Below the pieces are notes generated by a model that saw nothing but the letters and a program-made list of their open reading frames with translations, searched no databases and was not told the origin of the DNA. The translations under genes were made by a program, and so were the position numbers. Below are positions 23,781 to 36,433 of a stretch of DNA of 64,000 nucleotides, piece by piece. Source of the DNA: Ottelia alismoides (lineage: Eukaryota; Streptophyta; Magnoliopsida; Alismatales; Hydrocharitaceae); the NCBI GenBank assembly GCA_037367405.1, contig JAZKJV010000090.1, forward strand, positions 434,001 to 498,000, read 5' to 3'. Every line of letters begins with the position of its first letter. Position 1 is the stretch's first letter.

Positions 23781-23928
23781 GGGCCTGTTTGGTTGTTGGG
23801 TTGGACTGGGTTGGACTGGGTTAGGCTGGGTTGGGATGGATGAATAGTAATCTGTGAGGAGAAAGTACCCTTGTGAATAGTAACCAGGGTTGGGTCAACC
23901 ATGCCCAACCCTGCAACCAAACAGGCCC
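23781..23928. mobile_element. 148-bp MITE with perfect 15-bp inverted ends
   Basis: Left end GGGCCTGTTTGGTTG and right end CAACCAAACAGGCCC are exact inverted repeats, flanked by TAG (23778-23780 and 23929-23931). A GGTTGGACTGGGTTGGACTG repeat lies just inside the left end. The 3-bp duplication and GGGCCTGTTTGGTT-type ends fit PIF/Harbinger-like MITEs. Non-coding. Confidence 0.8.
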
Positions 23929-23931
23929 TAG

Positions 23932-26900
23932 GGTTGTAGGAGAAATTGATTGCCCAAGTCATTGTCTTCATTTTAAGATCATTGTCACTCCATCGAAATA
24001 TCGATGAACGAAAAAATACGAAAAATAGATGGAGTTTGAGATATTACTAGATTTTTTCAGGATGTATGCCCATACAAGACAACGAGAGTTTCGACAAAGA
24101 AAGAAATCTTATTGAACACACATACTCAAGTGTACACATCTGGCTTTCCAAATGAACCACAAGGGAGAAGTTAGCTTCAAGCATAAGACCTCCAGGTATG
24201 TTGAAGAAGTCACGCAACAATGTCTTGAGTAATGGGACATTTCTCGAAGACGCTATGATCTCCGTGTTATGCATCGATCGCTTTGCATAGTTTGATGCCA
24301 AGTGTTTTTGATAGCAATCTTGTGTTATAAGTTTTGCCATGGTTCCACGTCTAGAAGACGAAATATACGCCAGGATGAAAATACCTCGATCGAAACCTCT
24401 TATGCATAATCAAGACATATCCCAAATTCGGAAACTTAAACGATAATATCCTCTTTCTGATCTGAATTAGAACAATCCTTTCTAGCAAGCTTCTTAAAAA
24501 CATTATTTCATCATACCAGATGATTCCAATTTATATCATATAGGGCTTGCACCCAATTATATATGGTTTATAATGTCGAGAGACGATATCTGAGAGTGAT
24601 GTTTCCATTGTATGTATGTATGTATGGATGTATGCATGCATATATTAAATACTCACGTTTAATATTTTTCATCCTATACAACTTAATTGTTAATCGCCAA
24701 TTACTACACAATTTATTATCTTAATTTTCATTTTTTAAATGCGAGACCGTTACTCGTCACTTTCCAAACCTATCTTTTTGTGTGGAATTAAAATAATCCT
24801 TGTAGTTTTTCTACACAAATTAACAATAGCCACAAGTGCCACAATCCACAAACATGTGATTCTTTGGGTCATACATGGCACGTATATTATTTAAGCAACT
24901 TGATTGTAACTATAAGGATACATTTATAAGAATTGATTATCTCTCAATGTTATAATTTTAATTATTCTAGTTGACGTACAATTCTTACTCACAGATAAAC
25001 ATACATATGGATATCATAACTATTTATCGACACTGGATAACATCGAATCCTTATTTTGAACTTGATAATATATAAATTAAACTGAGGAGTTTTTGAGCAT
25101 CTTATATACTAAATATGTGTACCATCTCATGCCTTGAGTGGTATGTCTGTTTTACTTGGGACAAAAATCAAGGTCGATCTCAAAGAAGCTGACTTAATAT
25201 CTTACCTGATGTGTGTCCGTGGGAGTGTCAAGTTACTCAGGTGTATGTCTGAAGGATAATCCTACCGGGAATGTTTTAGTCTTTTTGTGGCTTTTTTATT
25301 TCAAGTTTTTATGGGTACGTTAACATTTGTATTTTAAAGTTTTTTTAAATATCTTATTTGATTTTAATTAGTATTTTTAAAATTTCTTTTATATTTATAT
25401 TTCTAATTGATTTTTTGAAATGATTTTGATTATTATAACAAGTTTGTTTTGAATATCCAAGTTTTTTTAGGGTTTAATATAATCTAAGGCTATAAAATTT
25501 TGGTAAAATTAGGGAAAAAAGTATTTTCAGGATCTTAATTTTGCAATGGTGTTTTAAGAGGTTTACATAATTTTTAGATTTTTAGGTTGTTCTATAAAAT
25601 AGAATGAACGCAAAATGTGATAAAGGAAAATGGCCCAAATGAGGAAAATTTGGAGGAAAAAACAAGAAATGGTTTTGAAAATTTCAAGGATTTTCTAAAT
25701 GATAGATACTTGTCTCTGGAGCAAAAAGGTTGTGTTTTTTTGGTATTTTGAACATAAAATAAATTATATGATACTTCTTAAGGTTTTTAGTGTTTTTGGA
25801 TTTTTAAGAATATGAGATATAAATTTGCAAATATTTTGCAAGGCTTGAGCCCAAGAAAGGAGGACAATCCCTGATTTTGGGAATTTTTGGATAAATGGTG
25901 ATTTTAGTATTTTTTAATGGAGATTGCAACTTTTATGACTTTTGATTTTTTGAAAGTATCAAACATAATAATTTTGCAAACACAAACTTTTTGATATTGT
26001 ATATCTTGTGGAATCTAGGTAATATGGATCTTGCAAAATATAATGCTTGAGATTTTAGGTGAACTTCCTACGAAAAACTTTGGAGGTATTTTTAAAAGCA
26101 CTCAAATCAATATCAGGAAAATCTAATGTAGGGTATTGTTACCTAAAAAGGCATATGTGTGACTTTTCCAAGTCCTAAATCTAGCAAAAGGGGTCTAATA
26201 TGAATTATTTTGTCAAAATACCTTGAAGCTTACAAAGATAATTTTAGATAACTCGTGTTATGTCATAAAAAAATATGGAAAATTCACATAAAAATGTGGC
26301 TATATAAGACAAGCCTCCCCTAAAAACAGGTCCAAAATAAGAATAAATCAAGTTACAAGGACTAAAATTTAATATAACCAAAGTTTTAAATAAAAATGCC
26401 TCCGTTAGGTATCTAAGTACAAATAGTCCAAAGTATTTTCCTCTTTCGGGCGGCCTCTGACGGGTCCTTAGCGACTGCAAATACTGGAGGGCCTTTGTAA
26501 TATTTATACCCCTCTGTAGATGAAGGGTGTAGAATAGGAACACGTGGAGACTCCATATTGCTTCTTCTCCGATCAAGGTGGGCGGTATAGGGCTGGGGAA
26601 TTGGCGGAGCTCTAGCGATGGCGAGGTACTTCCACCGGCCAAGATCTCACTCTCCAGACATTGGATATCCTCGCATGCATGTACTGGAGGCTTCGACATG
26701 AGCTTCTCTCACTGATGGGACCCTCTGTGATGCTCGAGGATGCTCGATGGAGGAGGAGGAACATATATAGAACCAATATGAGCATAGACAGATTCTTCTC
26801 TTCACGCTATGTACATGGAGAGCACCCAAAATCGTAGCAGTATCAAATTCTTACTAAAAAAGACATGAAACGGCGAAAAATGAAAGGTACCTGAATGCTT

Positions 26901-27782
26901 TGCTGGATCACCATTGGCGTGCTCCACATTCACGGATGAGGTGCTCAGATGCACCTTGAGATCATAGTGGAGAATTCCTACACCACTAGATGGAAATTCT
27001 TTAGTGTTTGCATGTAAGGAAGTGGGGTTCGTCGGAGAGGGGAGGAGCTCTCTAGCAATGATTTCGTACAATCGATGTACAATTGGCGCCGCTCCTCTAT
27101 AGAGGTAGATTCGATCGATAAAGGAGAGCTTTGCCAATGCAACAAGGTATTGGTGGCTCGTATGATGAGCTAGCAAGACACACGATTTGGGCGTAAACCT
27201 AAACTGACCACGATGGAGTACTGAATGATCGATGGAATCGATCAGTGGTTACGATGAAAACAAGATATAAGTGACAAACTTTTACGAAGATGAGTAAACG
27301 AATGGAATTTTTAATAGAGCTTTAATCAAGCTCCGATCGTTGCCTCTTGATAGGTCTGAAACTCGAAAGCTAAGAGATGAGTTACTGGATCAATTGTTGA
27401 GCCTAGAACCTTGCGCTAGATCGCAACGACTCATCATTGACCTCATTGTATTCGCTTCGATCCCCCCCTATCATGATGGGAAGCTGCTGAAGTTAGGGGG
27501 TTAGGGTCTCTAAAGCAAAGTAGAGAAGAGGTGAATGGCAACGTTTGGGTGAGTATTCAAGCGGACAAACATGAACGAGAAGATGTGAAAGGTGACTTGA
27601 TTGGTTGATGAGTCGAAGTGGTGTCCATCGGTCATAGGTTGAGGTCCGATATGATGCATGCATAGAATACTGAGCCAAGTAAGCGGTCAAGCCATGTGAA
27701 TGCATGACCCTAAGGGATGGAGGTTGAAGATGACTCATTAGCACATGACATGTGCCAAATTTTAAAAAAATTAAAATTGTCA
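23932..27782. other. Intergenic stretch, no gene recognised
   Basis: AT-rich, especially 25250-26240. Unassigned minus-strand frames occur at 26244-26699, 26802-27176 and 27493-27822. The middle one runs into a GT-type donor context (AGGTACC) at about 26890, so an expressed spliced unit cannot be excluded, but no domain is recognisable. A (TGTA)n-like run lies near 24610-24640. Confidence 0.3.
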
Positions 27783-28197
27783 ATAACATGTAAATTGTCC
27801 ATAAAATATTAGATGGCCTCAAATAAAAAAATAAAAAATTGTAAAATTAAAGTTATTCAAAATTTTGAAACTTTGTAATTGGGTAATTTAGTAAAACGAC
27901 TTGATTAGAAAGATTGGAATTATATTTTTTATAGGCATTTTATATGTATGTTCTGACATTTATGATTTATATTTTTGTTTTCTTGTTAATGATAATTCCA
28001 TGTAATAAACTTGTACATTGCCTAAAAATATTACGTGGTCTAAAATGAAAAAAGTAAACATGAAAGCTATTATAATTGTTGAGATCTAAAACTTTGTAGA
28101 AGGGTAATTTTCCTTAATTGACTTGATTTGAAAGTTAGGGTTAAAGTATATTTTTATGGATATTTATGATTTTTATTAATGATAGGTCCATGTTATA
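27783..28197. repeat. Diverged tandem duplication of about 200-220 bp
   Basis: 27783-28005 and 28006-28197 align in the same order: ATGTAAATTGTCCATAAAATATTAG against TTGTACATTGCCTAAAAATATTACG, then AAACTTTGTA, GGGTAATTT, ACTTGATT, TTTATGATTT and TTAATGATA in each unit. It ends about 130 bp left of the CACTA terminus. Confidence 0.65.
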
Positions 28198-28330
28198 GTT
28201 TTTAATAAATATATACGGTATCGGATGCTTATAAAAATATTATGGATCTTTTGTTTCATTATATATTATGGGTAGAAAACAAAGAAGCAATACCAAAGGA
28301 CAAATATACATATAAACTAAGAAAATATTT

Positions 28331-28690
28331 CACTACAAAAAAAAGCGGGATTGGCGTGCACATGAGCGCTCGTTATGTGCACGCCTAGTGCACGCCATGT
28401 GCACGCCTGACGACTGGGCGAGCACATGTGCTCGTTACAGCCGTGCTCGCTGATCTGAGAGTCGCCATGGGTTGTGGGCGAGCACTATGGGACGCTATGT
28501 GCTCGCCCGCCCGTCGGGCGTGCACATAAGTGCTCGCCGGTGTGATCGCCTTCTCTATTATCGGCGATTACACACGGAGCACTGGGCGAGCACATGTGCT
28601 CGCCCAAAGTGATTTCCAGGAAAAAAATATACAGGTTCGACAGGGTTTTGACGCCCCGTCGAACCTGTATACCCTGCCAATAAACCACTG
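28331..28690. repeat. CACTA left terminal and subterminal repeats
   Basis: After the 17-bp terminal repeat come many copies, in both orientations, of GGCGAGCACATGTGCTCG-like and GTGCACGCC-like words. Positions 28584-28605 are a perfect 22-bp palindrome centred on CACATGTG. In En/Spm such subterminal motifs are TnpA binding sites; this role is inferred here. Confidence 0.85.
28629..28670 (-). terminator. 17-bp stem-loop beyond the TnpA-like gene
   Basis: ATACAGGTTCGACAGGG (28629-28645) pairs with 28654-28670 with one mismatch and an 8-nt loop. It lies about 240 bp past the TnpA stop codon, between coding and subterminal repeats. It could mark the transcript 3' end, or be a structural part of the terminus. 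The terminator reading is only positional. Confidence 0.35.
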
Positions 28691-28904
28691 CAGGTATCTT
28701 CCTAAGGATATATGTATTATAGCAGATCGTAGATTAAGATAACTAGCACTAAAAATTTAAAGGAACACAATATACATGAATTCAGAAATAAACAATCTTA
28801 TATAAGATCTAAATATTACAAACAAGTAAACGTAACAAAGTTCATATAAATTAAAAGATGTTCTAAAGGTTTAAAAGAAAATACAGGTACAAACCACCAA
28901 AAAT

Positions 28905-30886
28905 TTACTTCTTCTTTGATCTAAAAAATTTGGAGACTAAACCCTGCTTTGATTTCTTTTTTTCTTTCTCCTTTTCTTTGAACCTCGCATACATGCGTGC
29001 CTCTTCTTCAGGGTCGTTCTCCTCCTCCTCTTCGTGATCGGATTCAATCTCTTCAGGTTGAGATGCACGCCCTTGCGACCTATATTATATATGAAAGATA
29101 TTTATCTATTAAATGCATTTTGTAGATATAGAAATTTAATTGTATTAATCATTCTATAAGAAGAATACTTACATGTACGCCGTGAACTCCTCTCGGAGCT
29201 TCGTCACCTGCTCCACCATCATCGCCATCTGCGACTCCATTGGAACTGAAGATTGGGACGTATGTGGTTGCGTATACGACGGCTGAGAGTATGCAGAATA
29301 GGAGTGACGATGTTCCTCCACATAGTATGGAGGAAGACCACCAAGCGTCTGCTTCCTATTCGCCACAACGTCCCTCTCCTCCAAAACCTTATAAGTTTTT
29401 CAATTTTTTAATATAAAAGTATATATTAGAAAAAATATAGTAAGATAATATTTATCCATATATACCTGCTTCCAGATCGTTTTATCAAATGGTGGTTGCT
29501 CTCCAGTTGGATCGACACCCCATTTATCTGCAGATAGTGCCAGATAACGATCCTGAAATACAAAGTTTACCATATATATAAATATGTTATAATATATCAA
29601 TTAATTTTAAATAAACTGATAGACTTACCAACAATTGTCCGGCTTCAGGAGTGGACCATTGCGACTCTCCTTCTCTCCCACTCATGTGGGACCTCGACCA
29701 CCACTCCTGAAAAGAGGGTTCCCTTTCCAACCTAGCAGCCTGAAAATTTTTTCAAGATCTATTAAAACATTGCATTATTTTAAAGTAGATCTCCAAAAAA
29801 TAATTTTAAATCTTAATACCATCTCCGCTCTAATCTGATTGTGGCTTTTAGAGCCACTGGTAGACTTGATCCTTTGTTTTTGGCGGTTTGTCTTTCCCGC
29901 CGAAGATCTTCGTCCAAACTCATCATCCGCAACGAATGCATCACAGAAATCGGCCCATCTGTAAGGATTACGTTATGATAATTGGTTATTTTAAAAAGTG
30001 TAATAAAAATTATTTGACAAGTATAATACCTATCCTCCGTACACCATGACAGCGGGAACCTCTTCATCTCCTCAAAATTCATCTCCTCGCATCCCGTCTT
30101 CGCATGCGAGTCTCTCCTTGCCTTGAAAAATGTATCGCTCATTCTCTTTTCTGCCAAACGAATGAAGGCTCTACGATACACCTCCTTCCCCATACCAGTG
30201 CCAAGGCGAAATCTACTCTGAAAAATAATAACAATTTATAAGATACAAAAAACTTGATCAAAAAATTCTGTATCACTTCTAAGAAACATTTCTTACCAGA
30301 AACATGTCAAAAAGTCTCTCCTGCTCTGCAGCAGGGATGCGACACCACCTAAATTGCATTGAAGTCAAGTGTGTCTTTATTATGTTGGTTATCTCCTTTG
30401 CCACCCTGTTGCTGTTCAAAAAATCCCTGCATTTACCAAAAAAATTAACTTCCATACAATTTAAAAAAATTTGGAAAATATTTAAAGATAAAATCTTTAA
30501 ATTTTTTACCTCCCATCAGCCGTAACCTCCAACAAAGGGTGGGACGCCGACGTCTGTCCAACTAAAGTGGGTAAAGGCACGGATGTGCTCGGCCGTCCAG
30601 AAGAAGGAGAGTCAGAACCCATCGATGTCCGGGCTGGTATGGGGACCTGGACTGGGAATCCTGTAGGGGCTGCTGAGGTAGATGGCTCTCCATAGCCTCC
30701 TACGTAAAAGGGTGACGGAGGATAACCAAGAGACTCGTAGTAAACTATCACCCGGCGAACCTCGTCGGACTGTGAATCAGGAGCAACATCTGGGGTGGGC
30801 TGCCTACTGGAAGAAGGTGTGTCTGAGGAAGAAGGACGATTGGATCTATGTGATCCATGCGACCCACCACGTCCAAAACCTGCCAT
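28905..30886 (-). CDS. TnpA-like CACTA protein, 8 exons
   Basis: Splice consensus and frame continuity give exons 30886-30510, 30426-30297, 30217-30030, 29958-29820, 29739-29629, 29552-29466, 29387-29173 and 29079-28905, summing to 1422 nt (473 aa plus stop) with no internal stop. The N-terminus is Gly/Ser/Pro-rich and low in order. The middle (WCRIPAAEQERLFDMFL, RFRLGTGMGKEVYRRAFIRL, FQEWWSRSHMSGREG) matches the plant Ptta/En/Spm transposase_24 type domain. Near the C-terminus comes a short helix (MESQMAMMVEQVTKLREEF), then an acidic and Lys-rich tail ending FFRSKKK. In En/Spm, TnpA binds subterminal repeats in the nucleus and brings the ends together. Boundaries are predicted; that the gene is fully open suggests recent activity. 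Confidence 0.82.
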
Positions 30887-30966
30887 GTCTGTAATAATGA
30901 TGCATTACATAGTTATTATTTAAGATTTTAATTAATTCAATTATAATTGTATACTAATACTTACAA

Positions 30967-33900
30967 CTAATCTTCATCACTTATTTCGGTGGGATTAAAT
31001 GATATTTCTTCATTTTCTGAGTTTTCTGAAAAATCATTACTGGAGTCCGTATCATCTTGTAAGTCAACACACAAAACTTCATTATCAGCCAATCGAATCG
31101 ATTCGATTACTGGGACTTCTTCCGTTAAGTCTATTCTTTCATTTGTCGGTGTAAATGCTTCATCTATATCATCTTCTTGATTACTGGAATCATTGGAGAT
31201 ATAACTTCGAGAATTTATCTTCACAACAGTTACTGTTTCAATGCCCTTTCTCTTCTTTGATATTTGTGGTAGGTAACATACTTGATCCGCTTGAGATGCT
31301 AAGACGAATGGTTCAAATCTGCGTATAAATTTCCTTTGCACCACGTCGACAATATTATTTCTTTTATCAAGTACTACACCTCCATTCGGTTCATACCAAT
31401 CACACAAGAAAAGAACTACTTTATTCAAGCCTGGTATACTATATTCCACTTCTATAATCTCCTTTAAAATTTCGTAATAATTCATATGATCTTCATCATA
31501 ACAAGATCCACGAACCATCACTCCATGATTTTGAGTTGTCAAATATTTACCGGAATTTAAGGTATGAAAACGATACCCATTACTGTAACATGAGTTGTAC
31601 GATCGAACCTTATAAACAGGTCCTTCTCCAAAATATTTCATAATATGAGAATAGAAATCGCCACCGTCCAACTGTTTTGATCGGTCTTTAAACCACGCTG
31701 GAAATTGATTTCTATAAGTGCTCAAAACTTCTTCATCTGAATACATAGGATTTTCCTCCATAATTTTCTGTCTAAATTCCCTACAATTTATAAGAAAAAA
31801 ATATTCATTACTTGTAATGGATATTTACATAAAGCAATTCAAATACTTACTGAACATATGGTGTTATTTCCTCGCAATTGTCTAATACGTATAACTCTGC
31901 AGCATCCTTCTCTTGTTTCGATAAGAAACGTTCAGTTGTTTTGCCTATTAGATGAGTGGATGGCCGAAAGATACTGATACAAGGTTCTTCATCGGAAGAA
32001 ATTGTCTCATTCCTCCCGCATCTATTGTGGATAGTCTCCACATCTTCTGGAAGATATCTTGCGCAGAATATTGCAACTTCCTCATATATATATATATTGT
32101 GAACTTATAGATCCTTCAACTTTACTTTTGTTTCGGACCTTTCTTTTAAGAAAGAACATAAACCTATAAGAAAATATGTTAAACATTTAGACCAAATAGT
32201 AAAGAAAGAATGACTTTCCAATACATTTATTTACCTTTCAAACGGATACATCCAACGATATTTTACCGGTCCACCAACTTTTGCTTCCCATGGAATATGA
32301 ATCATCAGATGCTCCATCGAATCAAAAAATGACGGAGGAAATATCTTCTCCAGGTTACACATAATCACAGGAATATTTTTTTGAAGATATTCCATCTCCA
32401 TGCGGTGTATGCGTGACGAGCATAACACCTGGAAAAATCTGCTTACATCTGAAAGAGCATCGATAATATTTTTTGGTAACAATCCTCTGAATACTAACGG
32501 TAGTAATCTTTCCATAAAAACATGGCAGTCATGACTCTTCATTCCCTTAAATGTAAACTTCTTCAGATCGATCAGATTGGAAAAATTTGATGCATATCCG
32601 TCTGGAAACTTCAATTTACTTGTCCATTCACAAACAAGCTTAACTTGATTTTTATCTAAAGTATACTTTGCTTTTGGAACTTCAACCCTTCCACTATCAT
32701 GCTCCTTGATATGCAATTCTGGGCGATTACATATGAGTTGTAAATCACGACGAGACTTTACTGTATCTTTTGATCGACCGGTTACATTCATTACAGTGTA
32801 GAAGATGTTATCGAACACATTTTTCTCTATATGCATAGCATCTAAGTTATATCGTATCAGTAACTTACTCCAATATGGTAACTCCCAAAATATACTCTTC
32901 TTAATCCAATTATGACTGTCACCGAAACCAGGAAGGTTTTTTGTTTTATCTCCATTTTCTAAGACTGATTTTTCTAATTGTTCCAAGTACGATAATATCA
33001 TATCTCCTGTCTTAATTGGTGGAGGATCTGAAAGATCAATTGTATTTCTTTTGAAAGAATGTTTCTGTCTTCGATATAGATGAATACTTGGAAGAAATCG
33101 TCTGTGACAATCAAAAAAACATGGTTTCTGACCGTGTTGAAGCTGAAATGATTTAGTACTATCCATACAATATGGACAACTTTTACGTCCATGCGTACTC
33201 CATCCAGATAACATTCCATATGCTGGGAAATCATTTATCGTCCAAAGTATAGCTACTTTCATGTTAAATGTTTGACTCTTATTAGCATCATATGTATCAA
33301 CTCCATCGACCCATAACATTTTCAACTCATCGATAAGAGGACGTAAATAAACATCAATGTACTTTCCCGGATGTGTAGGTCCTGGTACTAACAACGAAAG
33401 AAACATAAATTGTCGCTTATTACATAACCATGGAGGTAGATTATATGGCGTTGTCATTACTGGCCAACAAGAGTAATCTTTACTTCTTCCATGAGGATTA
33501 AACCCATCTGTACATAAACCTATAACGCAATTCCTTTTTCATCATTAAATGTAGGAAAAGCTGACATCAATTCTTTCCAACAATCAGATTCAGATGGATG
33601 CTCCATATATTCATCGACTTTATGTTCCGCGTGCCAAGTCATGTATTTCGCCGTTTCTTTACAATAATATAGTCGTTTCAATCTCGGAGTCAGCGGGAAA
33701 TAACGGAGAATCTTTCTCGATATTTTTTTTCCACTCTTACTAGCTGTCTGATATCTTGGCTCATTACATTCAGGACACCGGTCTAAATGTTGATGTTCAC
33801 CATAATATAAAATATGGTGATTTATGCATGAGTCTATTTTAACTTCTGCTAAACCCATCTTCCGCATCATCTTTTTGGTTTTGTAATAATTATCAGGTAA

Positions 33901-34464
33901 TTCCGCATCTTCTGGTAACATCTTCTTAATAATCCTCAACATTGCATCAAAATTACGATCGGTCATATTATATTCCATCTTCATCGATAGAAGATCCGAG
34001 ACCGCAGAAAGTTTTGAATATGTCTTGCAACCCAACCATAATGGCTCTTCCGCTTTTTTCAACAGCTCGTAAAATTCTGCAGACTCTCCATATGGTTCCT
34101 CATCATCTAACAAAGTATCATTGAATTCTGGACCCGCAACATTCATAACCATATCTGTAAAGGGATTAATATTGTCAGCTTCTTCCACATCATTCATTCT
34201 GTTCTCGAAATTCTCACCATGCCTCCACCAAATATGATATCCTTCCAAGAAACCCATTCTATACAGATGTAACTGAGTTTCATCTTTTGATCTCTTCTTC
34301 ATTAGATGACATTTCTTACACGGACACAAGATAGTTCCATCTGAATCCACAATACGGGAACCTTGTGCGTAAGCAAATTGTATGAATTTCTGAACACCTC
34401 TTTGAAAAGCATCTGCTATACGCCCATCTACTACACGGTTGTACATCCATTCTCTATTGGTCAT
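30967..34464 (-). pseudogene. TnpD-like CACTA transposase, two frame breaks
   Basis: Predicted exons are 34464-32235, 32163-31851 and 31780-30967. The start MTNREWMYNRVVDGRIADAF opens a transposase-associated domain (residues 1-85, with CPCKKC at 47-52). After it come the Transposase_21 core (GLCTDGFNPHG near 33520, PWLCNKRQFMFLSLLVPGPT near 33400, LNLDAMHIEKN-like DAMHIEKNVFDNIFY near 32810), a DUF4218-type segment ending KYRWMYPFER (32235), and a DUF4216-type segment (LFLCDWYEPNGG near 31390). The reading frame shifts at a run of five T (plus strand 33535-33539) and again at a (TA)7 run in exon 2 (about 32084-32097), so no full-length protein is predicted. In En/Spm, TnpD is the endonuclease-like transposase acting on the CACTA ends. 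Single-base errors in the assembly could mimic either break. Confidence 0.85.
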
Positions 34465-34590
34465 ATTTATGAACCTGAATTAAATAATCTAAAATGTCAA
34501 ATCTAAAATATTGAGGATATCTAAACGTATAACATTTTTGAGATAAAAGATGAGAAGAGAAGTGTATTAATTATGTTATCACTTTAGCCC

Positions 34591-34862
34591 GTCTATAAGG
34601 ATTCAAATTTACTAAAAGATGATCGTTGTCACAAGTATCTTTATTTCTAACGAAAATTCGGCAGCATAACCCTGCACCTCTCCCGTATACCCCATAAATC
34701 ATTCGTAATTTATTATCAAAATAATCATATTATTGATTATTTCAATAATAAATATGACTGATTTGGTATACAGAAGAGGAAGGGGTTATGAACCGAATTT
34801 CCGTAAGAAATAAAGACACTGTGACACGGATCACCTTTTAGTAAATTTGAATCCTTACAGAC
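34591..34862. repeat. Long imperfect hairpin in the CACTA leader intron
   Basis: Arm 34591-34681 and arm 34775-34862 are inverted copies at roughly 85 percent identity, around AAGGATTCAAATTTACTAAA and its complement, separated by about 93 bp. A transcript crossing the intron would fold into a stem of about 88 bp. It may be an inserted fold-back element or a native part of the CACTA. Confidence 0.75.
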
Positions 34863-35952
34863 CCCCTTAGTCCGGGACCTCCGAACTAAGGAAAGCTAAT
34901 ATAAATGTAATACTTTAAGATCATTTTACGTCATACATTTGTAAGTGCTACAAATGAGACTATAAAATAATCTTAGAATATTTATTCATTTATATTAGCC
35001 GGGCATTTACGTAAATTTGGCTAATTAACGATGGGGATAGGGATAAGTGTGATCCTTATTTAGTGCCTAATACAGTGCTTGGGTCACTAAAAGTTAATGG
35101 GCACCTGCAAAAAAAATTCGAACCTGCATACATCAAAAACCACGACCATTGGTCTGGGATAAACATCCCAATGGGATAAACATCCCAAAGTGAGTCCAAT
35201 AGTGCTGTGAAAAAATAAAAAAAATATAACACAGTTAGAGGTGATCAAATCCTCTAACGTGTTGCACACGCCACCCGTTGTGCAGGGCCACACACCACCC
35301 GGTGTGGAAGGACGCACTGTGTGTGAAGAATTTTGTGAGATTTTCTAATAATTACTAAATCATATTTTGGACTTATTATAAACCTATGTATAAGTTAATG
35401 TGATATAATTGGTCACATTAACTAAAAGATAATGTGATAATAACTTTATCACAGAATCAAAATTTTTTTTTGTAGTTATAATTTAACATCCATTATATAG
35501 TTCTTATTCTCAAAGGCTTTGTATCTCCTGTCACCTCTTTCAATGAACCTACTGTTATGAAACTAGTGTTATGGCACTTCTCTATATTAACATTATCTAA
35601 TTTTGTTAAACTAGTCTCATGTCAATTCCCAATGAACCTAATGTTGTGAACCTAGTGTTATGAAACTAGTGTTATGGCACTAATGTTATGAACCTAATGT
35701 TATGAACCTAATGTCAATTATCAATTCTCTATATTAGCTAATGTTTCTCTCATCCCATCTATATCAACATTCACCTACATTATACCCATCTACATCAACA
35801 TTCACCTACATTCACCTACATCAATATTTATTCACCTACATCAATATTAGACATATATATACTCAAATCTAACAACAACTACATATTAAACAACTACATT
35901 AAGCATAAGCAACAAGATTAACAACTAGTGATATTAAGTTTAACAACAAAAC
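34863..35952. other. CACTA leader intron sequence, non-coding
   Basis: AT-rich, no gene. Two degenerate tandem repeats occur: units of ATGTTATGAACCTA type (about 35570-35720) and CATCTACATCAACATTCACC type (about 35757-35850). The hAT insertion begins at 35953 beside the TSD AACAAAAC. Confidence 0.5.
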
Positions 35953-36433
35953 CAATGTTTTAAAAACCGGACCGGACCGGCCGGTCCAACCGATTCAACC
36001 GGGAACCGGTGAACTTCCGGTCGGTCTAGCCGGTTCCTCCATTTCGACCAAAAGAAAATGGACCGTAGCCGAACCGTTTAACCCGGACCGGTTCGACCGA
36101 ACCGGACCGGACCTAAAAAACCGATAGGACCAACTTTTGGGAAACCCAAACGTCACTGTACAAGCGTTGCGACTTTCTTCGTCTCCCATAACTTGCAACC
36201 GCTTCTTCTTCCCCCAATAATCACTGATACACCACCAATGATTCTCTGCTGCTGCTGAACCTTGAATCCTTGATTATCCATTCCCTCTGGCTGGAGACGA
36301 CCCCCAACAGCGACGACACACCTACCAGTTTGGAAGCTGACTTCGTGTCCGGCAACAGCATCCTTCTCTCACGCGAGCTGTACCATTCTAAATTTCTAAG
36401 GGGACGACCTGCAGGCTTTGGGCCACTTCCATG

